The notes: generated by a model from the letters alone, not told the origin. Positions 34,370-43,118 are shown, numbered from the stretch's first letter. The stretch is 64,000 nucleotides of DNA from JAJAZB01 sp965249815 (GCA_965249815.1 CBDFMV010000003.1:1302001-1366000); one strand, 5' to 3'. Program-made: numbers and translations.

Positions 34370-36007
34370 ATGAACCCCCTCTCCTTCATCCGAATCGGCC
34401 TGCTCGCTGCACTCAGCACGGGTTTCTGGACAAAATCAATTGCCCAGGAATCCGTCGAACTGGCCGTGGGCAAACCCACCGCCCTCGTCAACCTGGCTAC
34501 CCGCGAGGGCACCGACCTCGTGCGCGGCACCTGGCGGTACCACGACGTGCGGATTCTCGAGGCCAATTTCCGCGCCCCTGGTCCCGAGCGGAAGCCCACG
34601 GGCCAGCCCATCAAAACCAACGACTACGAACCCAAAGCCGGGGCCGCCGATTTCGACGATTCGGCCTGGGAACCCCTCGACCCGACCACGCTCGATGCCC
34701 GCCGGTCGGGCGGCAAACTGGCTTTTAACTGGTACCGGCTCAACGTGACGATTCCCGAAAAAATCGGCAGCTTCGACCCGACGGGCGCGACGGTGGTGTT
34801 TGAAATCGTCCTCGACGACTACGCCGAAGTGTGGGTGGACGGCCGGTTGCCCAAAACCTACGGGCAGTCGGGCGGGACGGTGGTGAAGGGCTACAACGCC
34901 CGCAACCGCGTGGTGCTCACCCACGCCGCCCGCCCCGGTCAGCGCATTCAACTGGCCGTGTTCGGGGCCAACGGGCCGCTCTCCGATTTGCCCGACAACT
35001 ACATCTGGATTCGCTCGGCGACGCTCGATTTTTACAAAACCGCCCCCAAGCGCGCCGAATGGCAGAATTTGGGCGAAATCGCGCGGCTCGACCCGGCGCT
35101 CGACGACGTCCTCACACCGGGTACGAAGCTCGAAAAACTGGCGGGGGGCTTTCAGTTTCTGGAAGGCCCGGCCTGGAACCCCGAAGGTTTCCTGAACTTC
35201 AGCGACCCCAACGCCAACGTGATTTACGCGCTTTCGCCCGAAGGCAACGTGTCGATTTACCGCACCAAAAGCGGCTACACGGGCTTCGACGTGGGCGAGT
35301 ACGGCCAGCCGGGTTCCAATGGCCTGGCCTTCGACCGCCAGGGGCGGCTGACGATTTGCGAACACGGCAACCGGCGCATCACGCGGCTGGAGAAAAACGG
35401 CGTGCTCACCGTCCTGGCCGACCGTTTCGAGGGCAAACGCTTCAACAGTCCCAACGACCTGGTGTACCGCTCCGACGGCGCGCTGTACTTCACCGACCCG
35501 CCCTACGGCTTGCCGAATTTCTTTGAAGACGTCCGGAAAGAACTGCCGTTCTCGGGCGTGTTTTGCCTGAACGACGGAAAATTGAGCCTCGTCGGTACCG
35601 ACCTGAAAGGCCCGAACGGCCTGGCGTTTTCGCCCGACGAAACGTACCTCTACGTGGACAACTGGGACATCACCGACATCCACCACACCAAAATCGTGAT
35701 GCGGTACGAGGTGCAGCCGGACGGCGCGTTGAAGAATGGGAAGGTATTTTTTAGTGCAAACCAGGCTCCCGGCGAGGAGGCCTTCGACGGGCTGAAGGTG
35801 GACGAAAAAGGCAATCTGTTCGTCTCCGGTCCCGGCGGCGTGTGGGTACTTTCACCCGAAGGAAAACAACTTGGGCTAATTAAGGCCCCCGAACTGCCCG
35901 CCAACTTCGCCTGGGGCGACGCCGACGGCAAAACGCTGTATTTAACGGCCCGGACGGGCCTGTACCGGCTGCGGGTGAACACCGGCGGAGGGCTGGTCAG
36001 CAATTGA
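34370..36007 (+). CDS. Exported SMP-30/gluconolactonase with N-terminal jelly-roll-like domain
   Basis: A 545-residue protein; the signal peptide ends near TKSIAQE. Residues about 25-215 resemble a galactose-binding-like sandwich (WYRLNVTIPEKIGS, FEIVLDDYAEVWVDGRLPKT). Residues about 225-540 form the six-bladed SMP-30/gluconolactonase propeller. Its metal-site segments are FLEGPAWNPEG (Glu), FNSPNDLVYRSDGALYFTDPPYG and LKGPNGLAFSPDETYLYVDNWD. Such lactonases open aldonolactones using a divalent metal. With an exported location, it could act on a lactone made by the periplasmic dehydrogenases of this region. The ATG at 34370 is chosen over the longer frame because it gives the signal peptide. 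Confidence 0.82.
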   Translation: MNPLSFIRIGLLAALSTGFWTKSIAQESVELAVGKPTALVNLATREGTDLVRGTWRYHDVRILEANFRAPGPERKPTGQPIKTNDYEPKAGAADFDDSAWEPLDPTTLDARRSGGKLAFNWYRLNVTIPEKIGSFDPTGATVVFEIVLDDYAEVWVDGRLPKTYGQSGGTVVKGYNARNRVVLTHAARPGQRIQLAVFGANGPLSDLPDNYIWIRSATLDFYKTAPKRAEWQNLGEIARLDPALDDVLTPGTKLEKLAGGFQFLEGPAWNPEGFLNFSDPNANVIYALSPEGNVSIYRTKSGYTGFDVGEYGQPGSNGLAFDRQGRLTICEHGNRRITRLEKNGVLTVLADRFEGKRFNSPNDLVYRSDGALYFTDPPYGLPNFFEDVRKELPFSGVFCLNDGKLSLVGTDLKGPNGLAFSPDETYLYVDNWDITDIHHTKIVMRYEVQPDGALKNGKVFFSANQAPGEEAFDGLKVDEKGNLFVSGPGGVWVLSPEGKQLGLIKAPELPANFAWGDADGKTLYLTARTGLYRLRVNTGGGLVSN

Positions 36008-36013
36008 TTTTTT

Positions 36014-36072
36014 CACGCAGAGACGCGGAGGCGCAGAGTTAAACAGGCTCTGCGCCTCCGCGTCTCTGCGTG
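36014..36072. terminator. 25-bp perfect inverted repeat between convergent genes
   Basis: Arms 36014-36038 and 36048-36072 (core agagacgcggaggcgcagag) around a 9-nt loop, flanked by T and A runs. It lies between the stops of the plus-strand lactonase (36007) and the minus-strand VOC gene (36097), the ideal place for a bidirectional terminator. Degenerate relatives with the gacgcggagg word occur near 34278 and 34335. Confidence 0.75.
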
Positions 36073-36096
36073 GAAAAAGTCCCGCCAATCCCCGAA

Positions 36097-36582
36097 TCAC
36101 CCGACAGGGATTGCCTCCGGCGAAGACGTGGGCGGGTGGCGGGCCAGCCAGGCTTCGTACGAAACCACGCCCAATTCGGGCCGGGGTTCGTCGGGAAGCA
36201 TCGCGATAAATTCCAGTTCGTGCCCGTCGGGGTCGCGGAAATAAAGGGCAACGGCGGGCATCCAGTCGAACACCATGGGCCGTTCGGTGCCGTCTTTCAG
36301 GAAATTATACGGCGTCAACCCCCGCTCCTTCAAGTACCCGACGGAGTGAGTCAGCACGGCTTCAAGCGAACACCGGAAGGCGAAATGCTGGGGAATTACC
36401 CGCCCGCCAGGTTTTTCCCACAACCCCAGCATGGCCTCGCCGGGCGGCCCAATCCAGTAAAAAGCCACCTGGCGTTCGGGTTCGAACCGGCCGAGATGCA
36501 GGCCGAGGGTTTCGCCGTAAAACCGCATGGCCATTTCGAGCGAGGCGACCGGAATGTGGGTTTCAAACAAGCCGTCAATCAT
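36097..36582 (-). CDS. VOC-superfamily protein
   Basis: A 161-residue protein with two VOC modules. Metal-ligand candidates are His in LFETHIPVAS, His in PQHFAFRC and Glu in DPDGHELEFIAM. This fits the glyoxalase/bleomycin-resistance/ring-cleaving dioxygenase fold with an apparently complete metal site. It overlaps the preceding minus-strand gene by 8 bp and so is the last gene of the Rieske operon. Its chemistry is unknown and its relation to the redox module may be incidental. Confidence 0.78.
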   Translation of the reverse strand: MIDGLFETHIPVASLEMAMRFYGETLGLHLGRFEPERQVAFYWIGPPGEAMLGLWEKPGGRVIPQHFAFRCSLEAVLTHSVGYLKERGLTPYNFLKDGTERPMVFDWMPAVALYFRDPDGHELEFIAMLPDEPRPELGVVSYEAWLARHPPTSSPEAIPVG

Positions 36583-37450
36583 GGGGCTGCGTTGGTTGGG
36601 CAGTTGCTCCGCACAGGGCTACCTGGGGCAGGCCGCCGCTGCCGGGCAAGCTCAGCCGCGCCAAATCGGTGGTTGGGTCGAGGCTCAGCACGTTCCAGCC
36701 GTCGCGGCGGGTGAGGTAGCCGCGCAGTTCAACCGGCTCGGCCACGTAATCGAGTACTTGCTCGTGCAGCGCCCGGCCGGTTTGGTCGGTGAGCAGGTAG
36801 TAACCGGTTTCGCCCCGCTCGTTTTTCACCAACAGCACGGGCGGCATCCCGCCCGCGATGCACCGGATGGCGCAGGAGCGGTGGGGCTTGGCCTGGCCGG
36901 GTTTCATCACGCCGAAAAAGCACTTCGGGTCCACGATTTCGCCCCGCAAGGCCACCTCGCCGAGGTCGGTCAGGCTGGGCTTTTCCGACGGAATGGCCTT
37001 CACCGCGCCCCGAAAGGCTTTTTCACCCTCAGTCAGTTCGAGCGCCAACACGCCGTCGTGGTAAATCAGGCTACCGCGCAGCTTCACGACCGTTTGGTCG
37101 AGCGGGCGACGGAGGGTGCGTTCAAACCCCGCCACGAGCGAATCCGCGCCGAATTTCTGGTAATTGATGAGCAGCGCAGTCTGGAATACGCCGTGGTCGG
37201 CGGCATCGGTACCGAGCCGGATTTTCAGCATCGGTGCCGGGGTTTTCAGCAACACGCCCTCCACCTCGGTGAGCGTGCCGAACTCGAAAGTGGACGTGGA
37301 AAAGCGGTGCTGGTGCAGCACCAGCAGCACCGCCGCGACCACCGCGCCGAGCAGCAACCCGGCGGCCACGCGTTTGGCGAAGCGAGCGTAGCGGGCGGGG
37401 GCGTTGGACAGGTAGCCGACGTAGAAGTCGTCGTTGGGGGAAGTTTTCAC
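36575..37450 (-). CDS. Membrane-anchored protein with conserved-looking Cys-rich loop, function unknown
   Basis: A 291-residue protein if GTG at 37450 is the start, which gives the leader VKTSPNDDFYVGYLSNAPARYA before one membrane helix (VAAGLLLGAVVAAVLLVL). The remainder appears exported and contains two beta-rich halves (about 55-150 and 150-280). Between them is KCFFGVMKPGQ, then HRSCAIRCIAGGMPPVLL. Three Cys and a His lie within about 25 residues, a possible metal, iron-sulphur or heme site. I do not recognise the family. It lies 17 bp after the heme-b/Rieske gene and overlaps the VOC gene. A role in electron transfer or in assembling a redox cofactor is inferred. Confidence 0.7.
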   Translation of the reverse strand: MKTSPNDDFYVGYLSNAPARYARFAKRVAAGLLLGAVVAAVLLVLHQHRFSTSTFEFGTLTEVEGVLLKTPAPMLKIRLGTDAADHGVFQTALLINYQKFGADSLVAGFERTLRRPLDQTVVKLRGSLIYHDGVLALELTEGEKAFRGAVKAIPSEKPSLTDLGEVALRGEIVDPKCFFGVMKPGQAKPHRSCAIRCIAGGMPPVLLVKNERGETGYYLLTDQTGRALHEQVLDYVAEPVELRGYLTRRDGWNVLSLDPTTDLARLSLPGSGGLPQVALCGATAQPTQPHD

Positions 37451-37467
37451 GGGAGGATTGGCAAAAA

Positions 37468-38517
37468 TTAGCGAACGGAAACCGACCCGGTTCGCACCGG
37501 CACGCGGGCCGTGCCTTCGGGGTACGGGGCCGGGTTGACCCACACCGTGTGGCCGTCGAGCCGCACGTCGTAGGTCGAAACTTTTTCCTTGAACGGTGGC
37601 GGCGAGGTGCCGTTGTGGGGCAAATACTGGTAGCCATGCCAGGGACAGGTCACGCAGCCGTCGATGATTTTGCCTTCGCCGAGCGGCCCGTTCTGGTGCT
37701 TGCAGACGTTGGAAATGGCCGAAAGCTGGCCGTCGTACTTGAACACGGCGATGCTTTCGTCGCCCACCGTGATGATTTTCGCGCGGTTTTCGGGAATTTC
37801 GTTCAGGTGGCAAACCCGCACGAACCCGTCGGCGTGAGTCGGCAGGGGGCGGTCGTCATGCCGGGTTTCCCGGTAACCGGCCACGAGGTGCAAACTCAAC
37901 AGCGTGAGCAGCCCCAGGCCGAGCAGGCCGATAAACCACGGCGACGATTCGAGTTGAATTACGCCCAGCATGACGTGCAGCAAAAGCAACGCGTACACGC
38001 CGTACACGCCCATGTGCAGGGTTTTCCAGACCTTCGGACTCAGGTTGTGCAGCCAGAAATCGTGGCTGCTGGCCGCCATCAGAAACAGCATGATCAGGGC
38101 GAAAAAGCCGAGCACCTGAAACGGGAACCGGGCGAACGAATCGTAATGCAGGTTGGAGGCGAACACCGAGACGAGCGGATTGAGGTTGCCACCCGAATGA
38201 AACTGGAGGATGGCGAACACGCCGTGAACTGCCGCCAGGATGAACATCGTCACGCCGAGGTGGCGGCGGTTGTAGAGCAAAATCAGAAACCGCCGGTCGA
38301 GGCGGCTCAGCGGCCCGATGGCCAGAATCACGTGCAGCAGCACGAGCGCCAGGCTACCCGCCGCCCGGATGACGAGCGTTTCGCCGGTGTAATCGGGGTT
38401 GAAAAACACCGTCAGTGCGGTAAAACTGGCGAAGTACAACACCACGAAACCGGCCAGCACGACGTCGTAACGGCGTTTTTGGGCGTTCCACAAAACGGGT
38501 TGGTAGTTGGCGCTCAT
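37468..38517 (-). CDS. Ferric-reductase-like membrane protein fused to a Rieske [2Fe-2S] domain
   Basis: A 349-residue protein. Residues about 20-235 hold six or so hydrophobic helices of the ferric-reductase-like (heme-b) type, with paired His in RRHLGVTMFILAAVHGVF and KTLHMGVYGVYALLLLHVML. The C-terminal 110 residues are a Rieske domain with cluster ligands CKHQNGPLGEG and CVTCPWHGYQYLP (C-x-H and C-x2-H). The fusion suggests electron transfer between a soluble donor and membrane heme b. It overlaps the upstream gene by 4 bp (ATGA) and lies in the middle of a compact minus-strand operon. The electron acceptor is unknown. Confidence 0.85.
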   Translation of the reverse strand: MSANYQPVLWNAQKRRYDVVLAGFVVLYFASFTALTVFFNPDYTGETLVIRAAGSLALVLLHVILAIGPLSRLDRRFLILLYNRRHLGVTMFILAAVHGVFAILQFHSGGNLNPLVSVFASNLHYDSFARFPFQVLGFFALIMLFLMAASSHDFWLHNLSPKVWKTLHMGVYGVYALLLLHVMLGVIQLESSPWFIGLLGLGLLTLLSLHLVAGYRETRHDDRPLPTHADGFVRVCHLNEIPENRAKIITVGDESIAVFKYDGQLSAISNVCKHQNGPLGEGKIIDGCVTCPWHGYQYLPHNGTSPPPFKEKVSTYDVRLDGHTVWVNPAPYPEGTARVPVRTGSVSVR

Positions 38518-38963
38518 GGCTTCAGCAGAAACGTGGCGAAGGCTTCACTTTTGAGTTGGTCGTAAAAAAGTACCCGTCCGGCGGCCAGTTTTTCCGTCCC
38601 GGCGGGCAGGGCGAAGCGGTACACGCCCTGGGGACCGAGTTGGCCGAGCAGTTGGGCGTTGTCCGGCGAAATCGGTTGCCCGGTGTCGCGCCAGTACAGC
38701 AGCGCGGAGGCGTGCGTCAGTGGTTTTTTCAGGCTGATTTCCAATTGCTGCGCGCCGGTTAGACCCGAAAATCGGCGACAGACCCGAAAATCGGCCGTTT
38801 CGCTCACCGTCAGCAGCGTGGGCAACGCATCGTCGCTGGCGGCGGGCAACGCACCCATCAGCGGCGACGGAATGCTCCGGTAGGCCGCCAAAAATCCCAG
38901 CGGCAGGGCTACGGCGAGCGCAGCCCAGATTCGGAAATGCCGGCGGCGAAGTTGGCTAATCAT
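38514..38963 (-). CDS. Small anchored/exported protein of unknown function in the Rieske operon
   Basis: A 149-residue protein with one N-terminal hydrophobic helix (IWAALAVALPLGFLAAY) and a beta-rich exported remainder: VCRRFSGLTGAQQLEISL, ASALLYWRDTGQ, GVYRFALPAGTEKLAAGRVLFYD. I do not recognise a family. It overlaps both neighbours (83-aa membrane protein upstream, Rieske fusion downstream), so it is almost certainly translated with them. It may be an accessory subunit of that redox complex. Confidence 0.7.
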   Translation of the reverse strand: MISQLRRRHFRIWAALAVALPLGFLAAYRSIPSPLMGALPAASDDALPTLLTVSETADFRVCRRFSGLTGAQQLEISLKKPLTHASALLYWRDTGQPISPDNAQLLGQLGPQGVYRFALPAGTEKLAAGRVLFYDQLKSEAFATFLLKP

Positions 38964-39207
38964 CTTTTTTCGGGTTGGACGTTTGCCCCCAGCGCCGCAG
39001 CAGCACCGGCCAGAACACCAGCGTGCCGGGCAGAATCAACAGAAAAAACGGCTTCGGCGACCCTTCGGTGGCTTCGTCCACCCGCCGGATGCCTTTCGCC
39101 AAAAACACGCCGTAAAACACCAGCCCCGCCAGCAGGTATGCGCCCGCCAGCAGCAGAAAAACAGTGGCGGTGGTTTCAACCGCCATCCGGGAGAGGGTGA
39201 GGAGCAT
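38956..39207 (-). CDS. Small two-helix membrane protein, first gene of the Rieske operon
   Basis: An 83-residue protein with two hydrophobic segments (ATVFLLLAGAYLLAGLVFYG and FFLLILPGTLVFWPVLLRRW) joined by a short charged loop, and a basic/acidic tail NPKKDD. It overlaps the next gene by 8 bp. No family recognised. The tight overlap and gene order argue for a real gene that forms part of a membrane complex. Confidence 0.68.
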   Translation of the reverse strand: MLLTLSRMAVETTATVFLLLAGAYLLAGLVFYGVFLAKGIRRVDEATEGSPKPFFLLILPGTLVFWPVLLRRWGQTSNPKKDD

Positions 39208-39210
39208 GGG

Positions 39211-39290
39211 AGTTCAGGGTTTAGGGTTCAGCGTTTGGGTTCAGGGTTGTCAACGTTAAGCGCTGAATACTGAACCCTGAATTTTAAACG
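39211..39290. repeat. Imperfect GTTCAGGGT inverted repeat
   Basis: Left part has gttcagggtttagggttcag from 39211; the right part has gctgaatactgaaccctgaa near 39262-39281. Together they can form an imperfect hairpin just upstream of the Rieske operon and downstream of the SDR gene's 3' end. It could act as a terminator or be an intergenic repeat. Confidence 0.55.
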
Positions 39291-39304
39291 CGGAACTCAG
39301 GACG

Positions 39305-40000
39305 TTAAACGCCTCCGTACACGTGCAGCACGGTGTTCCGCAGCTTTTTTCCGGCGGGCGAGCAGACGAAGGCCAGCGTATCGGCCACCGCTTCGGGGGT
39401 CACCCACTCGTCGAAGTTCGCCGTGGGGTTGTCCTGGCGGTTGCGGGGCGTGTCGATGGTGCTGGGCACGAGCACGGTCGAAGTCACGTTTTTGCCCTTC
39501 GCCTCGGCGTTGAGCAGTTCCGAAAGCTTGAACAGCAGCGACTTCGACAGCGCGTAGGCCATGAAATTTTTCCCTTCGGCGGCTTCGAGGGCCGGGCGTG
39601 CGCCGATGAAAATAAGCTGGCCGCTTTCCTGCGTCAGCATCCGCTGAAACACCGCCCGTGCCATGTGGTAGGCCGTCGAGAAGTTCAACTGAATCATCTT
39701 CTGCAACTGTTCCTGCCCCGTTTCGGCGATGCCGCCCGTGGCAAACCCGCCGACCAGCATGATGCTGGCCTCGATTTTGGCGTCGGCGTAAGCGGCGACT
39801 TTGGCCACGAACGCCTCGACTTCCGCCTCGTTGCTGATGTCCACGGCGTGGGTTTCCAGGCGAAGCCGGTCGCCGAAGGGCGTGGCGTGGCCGCCGGGCT
39901 GCACGGTTGCGATGACGTCGTAACCGAGGTCGAGAAACCGCTCGACGGCGGCCTGACCCAGGTTGCCGGATGCGCCGGTGATGATGACGATTTTTTTCAT
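39305..40000 (-). CDS. Short-chain dehydrogenase/reductase with atypical active site
   Basis: A 231-residue Rossmann protein opening KIVIITGASGNLGQAAVERF, the TGxxxGxG cofactor motif. The Tyr-Lys pair is in FMAYALSK, and NFSTAYHMA provides the Asn-containing helix. The catalytic Ser normally found before the Tyr is not obvious: the segment reads LIFIGARPALEA. Activity may therefore be altered. Start ATG at 40000 is certain from the cofactor motif. It is the last gene in the minus-strand run below the VOC gene, separated by a 70-bp hairpin. Substrate unknown. Confidence 0.82.
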   Translation of the reverse strand: MKKIVIITGASGNLGQAAVERFLDLGYDVIATVQPGGHATPFGDRLRLETHAVDISNEAEVEAFVAKVAAYADAKIEASIMLVGGFATGGIAETGQEQLQKMIQLNFSTAYHMARAVFQRMLTQESGQLIFIGARPALEAAEGKNFMAYALSKSLLFKLSELLNAEAKGKNVTSTVLVPSTIDTPRNRQDNPTANFDEWVTPEAVADTLAFVCSPAGKKLRNTVLHVYGGV

Positions 40001-40017
40001 GGTTTCCAGAGAATGTA

Positions 40018-40085
40018 GGGGCGGGCTTGCCTCCGCCCTGATGGGTTTGGTACCTGAAATGACGGGCGGAGGCAAGCTCCGCCCC
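40018..40085. repeat. 21-bp inverted repeat between VOC and SDR genes
   Basis: Left arm 40018-40038 (gggcgggcttgcctccgccc core) and right arm 40064-40085 match except for one inserted base. It can form a GC-rich hairpin in the gap between two minus-strand genes. Terminator and intergenic-repeat roles are both possible. Confidence 0.75.
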
Positions 40086-40095
40086 GACGGGTTGG

Positions 40096-41091
40096 TTATT
40101 CCACCACCAGCACCGCGTGGCCGTCCGGGTCGCGGGTCAGGAATCCGTTTCGGAAGCCCAGTTTTTCGTCGGGCAATTGAACGGGTTGCCGCGAAAGCAG
40201 CGGGTACTTTTCGCGCTGCAAGCGGCCAAACGCCGCGCGGACGTCGTCCACGCGCAAGGTAGTCTGCCAGTGAAACAAATCATCGGGGCGGGCGTCGGGT
40301 GGAAACGCGCGCCCGGTTCGCGGCGTGAGGTATTCGAGAAACTCGACTCCGGGGCCGGAGGCCGACCGCAACCCTGAAATCCGCAACTCGGCCCCGGCCA
40401 CGTTGTTGAGGTGTTCCTGCTCGGTGCCGGCGTTATGGCTTTCGCCTTTCACAGCCATGCCAAGCAGGTTGCCGTAAAAATTCCGGCTCCGTTCCGTGCT
40501 GGAAACCGCGATGGCCGTGTGGTCGATGCCCAGAAACAGGCGGTCGCCGGGTTGCTGCCACTTCGGATCGCCTTTCCCCGGCGGAAAAAAAATTAATTCG
40601 AGGTTGTGGCCGTCGGGGTCGCGAAAGTAAAACGCCCGCACCCCCGCGGCGGTCGTATTGGTGGCCGGAATCGTCTGCGGCCCGGTCGAAACGTGCTGAA
40701 CGCCGTGGCTCCGCAGGTGCGCGTAGGCCCGGTCGAGGTCGCTCACAACGAGCGCCACGTGCTGAAACCACAGGTCGTTGCTGCGCGTGTCGGCGGGGTT
40801 GGGGCGGCCACCGGGCGTGAGGTAGTCGGTGAGTTCGAGCGTTTCGCCGCCCAGTTTCAGCCGCACGATGCGCATCCGCAGGCCAAACACGCCCGTGAGT
40901 TGCTCGTAAGCCGGGCCGAAAACCTCCACGTCCGAGGTTTTCTCGAACGGTAAAACTTTCGTGTAAAAATCGAGCGCCTGGGTCATGTCGCTTACCGTCA
41001 GGCCCACCGGTCCGACCTGCCGGACGGGTTGGGCCAGCAACGCCACGGTGCCAAGCGCGTAGGCCAGCAGACTGAAAAGGTGCTTTTTCAT
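40096..41091 (-). CDS. Exported two-domain VOC-family protein
   Basis: A 331-residue protein with a signal peptide (LFSLLAYALGTVALLAQ) and two VOC halves. Half 1 (about 25-165) has VGPVGLTVSDMTQALDFY, WFQHVALVVSD and DPDGHNLELIFF. Half 2 (about 185-331) has LGIDHTAIAVSSTERSRNFY and DPDGHAVLVVE. Only some metal ligands are kept in each half, so one composite site or none may be functional. Export of a VOC protein is unusual outside Bacteroidota. It lies 8 bp after DUF1622 in the same operon. The start at 41091 gives the signal peptide; the longer upstream frame is an artefact. Confidence 0.8.
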   Translation of the reverse strand: MKKHLFSLLAYALGTVALLAQPVRQVGPVGLTVSDMTQALDFYTKVLPFEKTSDVEVFGPAYEQLTGVFGLRMRIVRLKLGGETLELTDYLTPGGRPNPADTRSNDLWFQHVALVVSDLDRAYAHLRSHGVQHVSTGPQTIPATNTTAAGVRAFYFRDPDGHNLELIFFPPGKGDPKWQQPGDRLFLGIDHTAIAVSSTERSRNFYGNLLGMAVKGESHNAGTEQEHLNNVAGAELRISGLRSASGPGVEFLEYLTPRTGRAFPPDARPDDLFHWQTTLRVDDVRAAFGRLQREKYPLLSRQPVQLPDEKLGFRNGFLTRDPDGHAVLVVE

Positions 41092-41099
41092 CGAAAAAA

Positions 41100-41438
41100 T
41101 CAGGTTAATTCCGCCACGGTCGTATCCCGTTTTCCAACCTGCCGAAGTTCGCGTTCCAGAAAATAATTCAGACCCGTCCGCAGCACGGCAATCGCGGCGA
41201 GCTGACCGATGTCGGTCCAGGTTGGGGCCACGGCGGTTTCGAGGATGTCGGCCCCGAGCAGGAATTCGAGCGCCAACGCCAGCGACGAGCCAAAGGCGAG
41301 GCGAATTTCTTCTTTTGAAAGCCGCCCGCGTCCGTACGCCACCACCGCCCGCACCAGCGCCACCCCGACGATGACCGCCGCGACGGCCTCGATGCCCAGG
41401 GCGAGGGTGGAGGTGAGAATTTTGACGAAATCTTCCAT
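41100..41438 (-). CDS. DUF1622 family membrane protein
   Basis: A 112-residue protein with three hydrophobic helices. It has the family's ALGIEAVAAVIVGVALVRAV, LAFGSSLALALEFLLGADIL and TDIGQLAAIAVLRTGLNYFL, with E/R-rich ends. DUF1622 proteins are small inner-membrane proteins of unknown function. In other genomes they often lie near stress and glycan genes. Here it sits between the GMC oxidoreductase and the exported VOC gene with gaps of 19 and 8 bp. Confidence 0.85.
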   Translation of the reverse strand: MEDFVKILTSTLALGIEAVAAVIVGVALVRAVVAYGRGRLSKEEIRLAFGSSLALALEFLLGADILETAVAPTWTDIGQLAAIAVLRTGLNYFLERELRQVGKRDTTVAELT

Positions 41439-41457
41439 GTCTTTTTTCCAACCGAGG

Positions 41458-43047
41458 TCAGGCTAAAACCGCCTTTTTCGTTTTCAGAACCGTCGGCTGC
41501 TTCAACCGTTCCAGCAGGTGCTCGCCCACCCGCAACGCGTTGGCGACGATGGTCAGCGAGGGGTTTAGCGCGCCCGACGAGACGAAAAAGCTGCTGTCCA
41601 CCACGTACAAATTGTCGAGTTCGTGGGCTTTGCAGTTCACGTCGAGCACTGAGGTTTTCGGGTCAAGACCGAAGCGGAGCGTCCCGGCCTGGTGCGACAC
41701 GCCCGAAATGCCGAGGTCGTAGCCCACGTACACGTCGTCTTTCGTAGCCCGGTGCTTCATGCCGACCTGTTTCAGCATCTCCAGCAACTTGGTTTTCAGC
41801 CGGTTGTAGGCCACCAGGTTGTTGGGCGTGTAAGCCGTGCGGATGGAGCCGTCGGGCCGGAGCGTGACGCGGTTTTCGGCTGAAGGCAAATCCTCCGCCG
41901 TCAGCCAGAAATCCACCGAATGGGTCGAAAGCTGGGTAAACGCCGCGCCGGGAAACGCATCCCGGGCTTCGTCAAGGAGCGTGTCGGGGTCGGTTTTGCC
42001 CATCAACTGAATCGCACCGAGTGGGTAGGACGAATCGGGCGCGCCGTGATAGAATTCCGAAAAGCCGAAGGATTTCTGAAAAACCGCGTCGTTGGGCACC
42101 TCGCCGATGGCCACGATGGTGCCGTTGAGGTGTTTCATGTAGTTGCGGCCCACCTGGTCGGAGCCGTTGGCCAGCCCATTCGGGTGCTTTTCGGTCGCCG
42201 ACCGGAGCAGCAGCGCCGCCGAATTGACCGCCCCGCAGGCCACCACGACGACGTCCGCTGAGTAGGTTTCGGTCTGGCCGTGGCGGCTGACCGCCACGCC
42301 CGTCACGCGCTGGCCGGTTTTGTCGGTCAGCAGTTTTTCGGCGAAAGCGTTGGTGAGCAGCGTCACGTTCGGGTGGGCCAGCGCCGGGCTGAGGGCCACC
42401 ACGTGGGCGTCGGCTTTGGCTTCGGTCAGGTCGGGGAAGCCGTCGAAATTGCTCAGGTGCACGGGTGCCTGCCCCGGCCCGTCGCCGAGCCGCACGCCAA
42501 TCGGCAGCGGAAATGGCCGGTAGCCGAGGGCCTGAAATTCTTCGTACAACTGCTTCATGCTCGGCTCGTGGGGCAGCGGATCGAGCGGGTAAGGCGCGGA
42601 AGCGGGCGGCTCGGTGGGGTCGATGCCCCGCTGCCCGTGCACGCTGAACAGGCGCTCGGCCTCGGTGTAATACGGCTCCAAATCGGCGTAGGAAATCGGC
42701 CAGGCGGGCGAAACGCCACCGAAATGCCGGGTTTCCCGAAAATCCGATTCACGCAGGCGGAACATCGCCGCGCCGTAGAGTTTGGTGTTGCCGCCCACGC
42801 AGTAGTGCGTGAAGGGGCTGAAGGGCCGGTCGTCGCCATCGTACCACTGCTCGGTGGTGCGGTAGCGGCCTTTGGTGAACACCTCGACGGCGTCCCAGTT
42901 TTCTTTTTCTTTCGGGATGAAATCGCCGCGTTCGAGCACCAGAATCCGCTGGCCGGAGGGCGCGAGCTGGTAGGCCATCGTGCCGCCCCCGGCACCGGTG
43001 CCGATGATGATTACGTCGTAGTGAATGGAAGTGGTTTGGGGGTTCAT
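41458..43047 (-). CDS. GMC-family FAD-dependent oxidoreductase
   Basis: A 529-residue flavoprotein. The N-terminal dinucleotide motif is VIIIGTGAGGGTMAYQLA (about 12-29). The FAD-binding block is HYCVGGNTKLYGAAMFR. The C-terminal catalytic region has SGVSHQAGTLRFG (candidate active-site His) and VVDSSFFVSSGALNPSLTIV. No signal peptide is seen. Family members oxidise alcohols or sugars; this subgroup is often labelled choline-dehydrogenase-like but includes pyranose and glucoside dehydrogenases. The company of a debranching enzyme and a glucosidase favours a sugar substrate. Confidence 0.88.
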   Translation of the reverse strand: MNPQTTSIHYDVIIIGTGAGGGTMAYQLAPSGQRILVLERGDFIPKEKENWDAVEVFTKGRYRTTEQWYDGDDRPFSPFTHYCVGGNTKLYGAAMFRLRESDFRETRHFGGVSPAWPISYADLEPYYTEAERLFSVHGQRGIDPTEPPASAPYPLDPLPHEPSMKQLYEEFQALGYRPFPLPIGVRLGDGPGQAPVHLSNFDGFPDLTEAKADAHVVALSPALAHPNVTLLTNAFAEKLLTDKTGQRVTGVAVSRHGQTETYSADVVVVACGAVNSAALLLRSATEKHPNGLANGSDQVGRNYMKHLNGTIVAIGEVPNDAVFQKSFGFSEFYHGAPDSSYPLGAIQLMGKTDPDTLLDEARDAFPGAAFTQLSTHSVDFWLTAEDLPSAENRVTLRPDGSIRTAYTPNNLVAYNRLKTKLLEMLKQVGMKHRATKDDVYVGYDLGISGVSHQAGTLRFGLDPKTSVLDVNCKAHELDNLYVVDSSFFVSSGALNPSLTIVANALRVGEHLLERLKQPTVLKTKKAVLA

Positions 43048-43118
43048 GGGAAAATGAGGTTGGAGAAATGGGTCAGCTTTTTTTCAAATTCCGCTTCTTT
43101 TGAAGGAGGGGAATCTTT

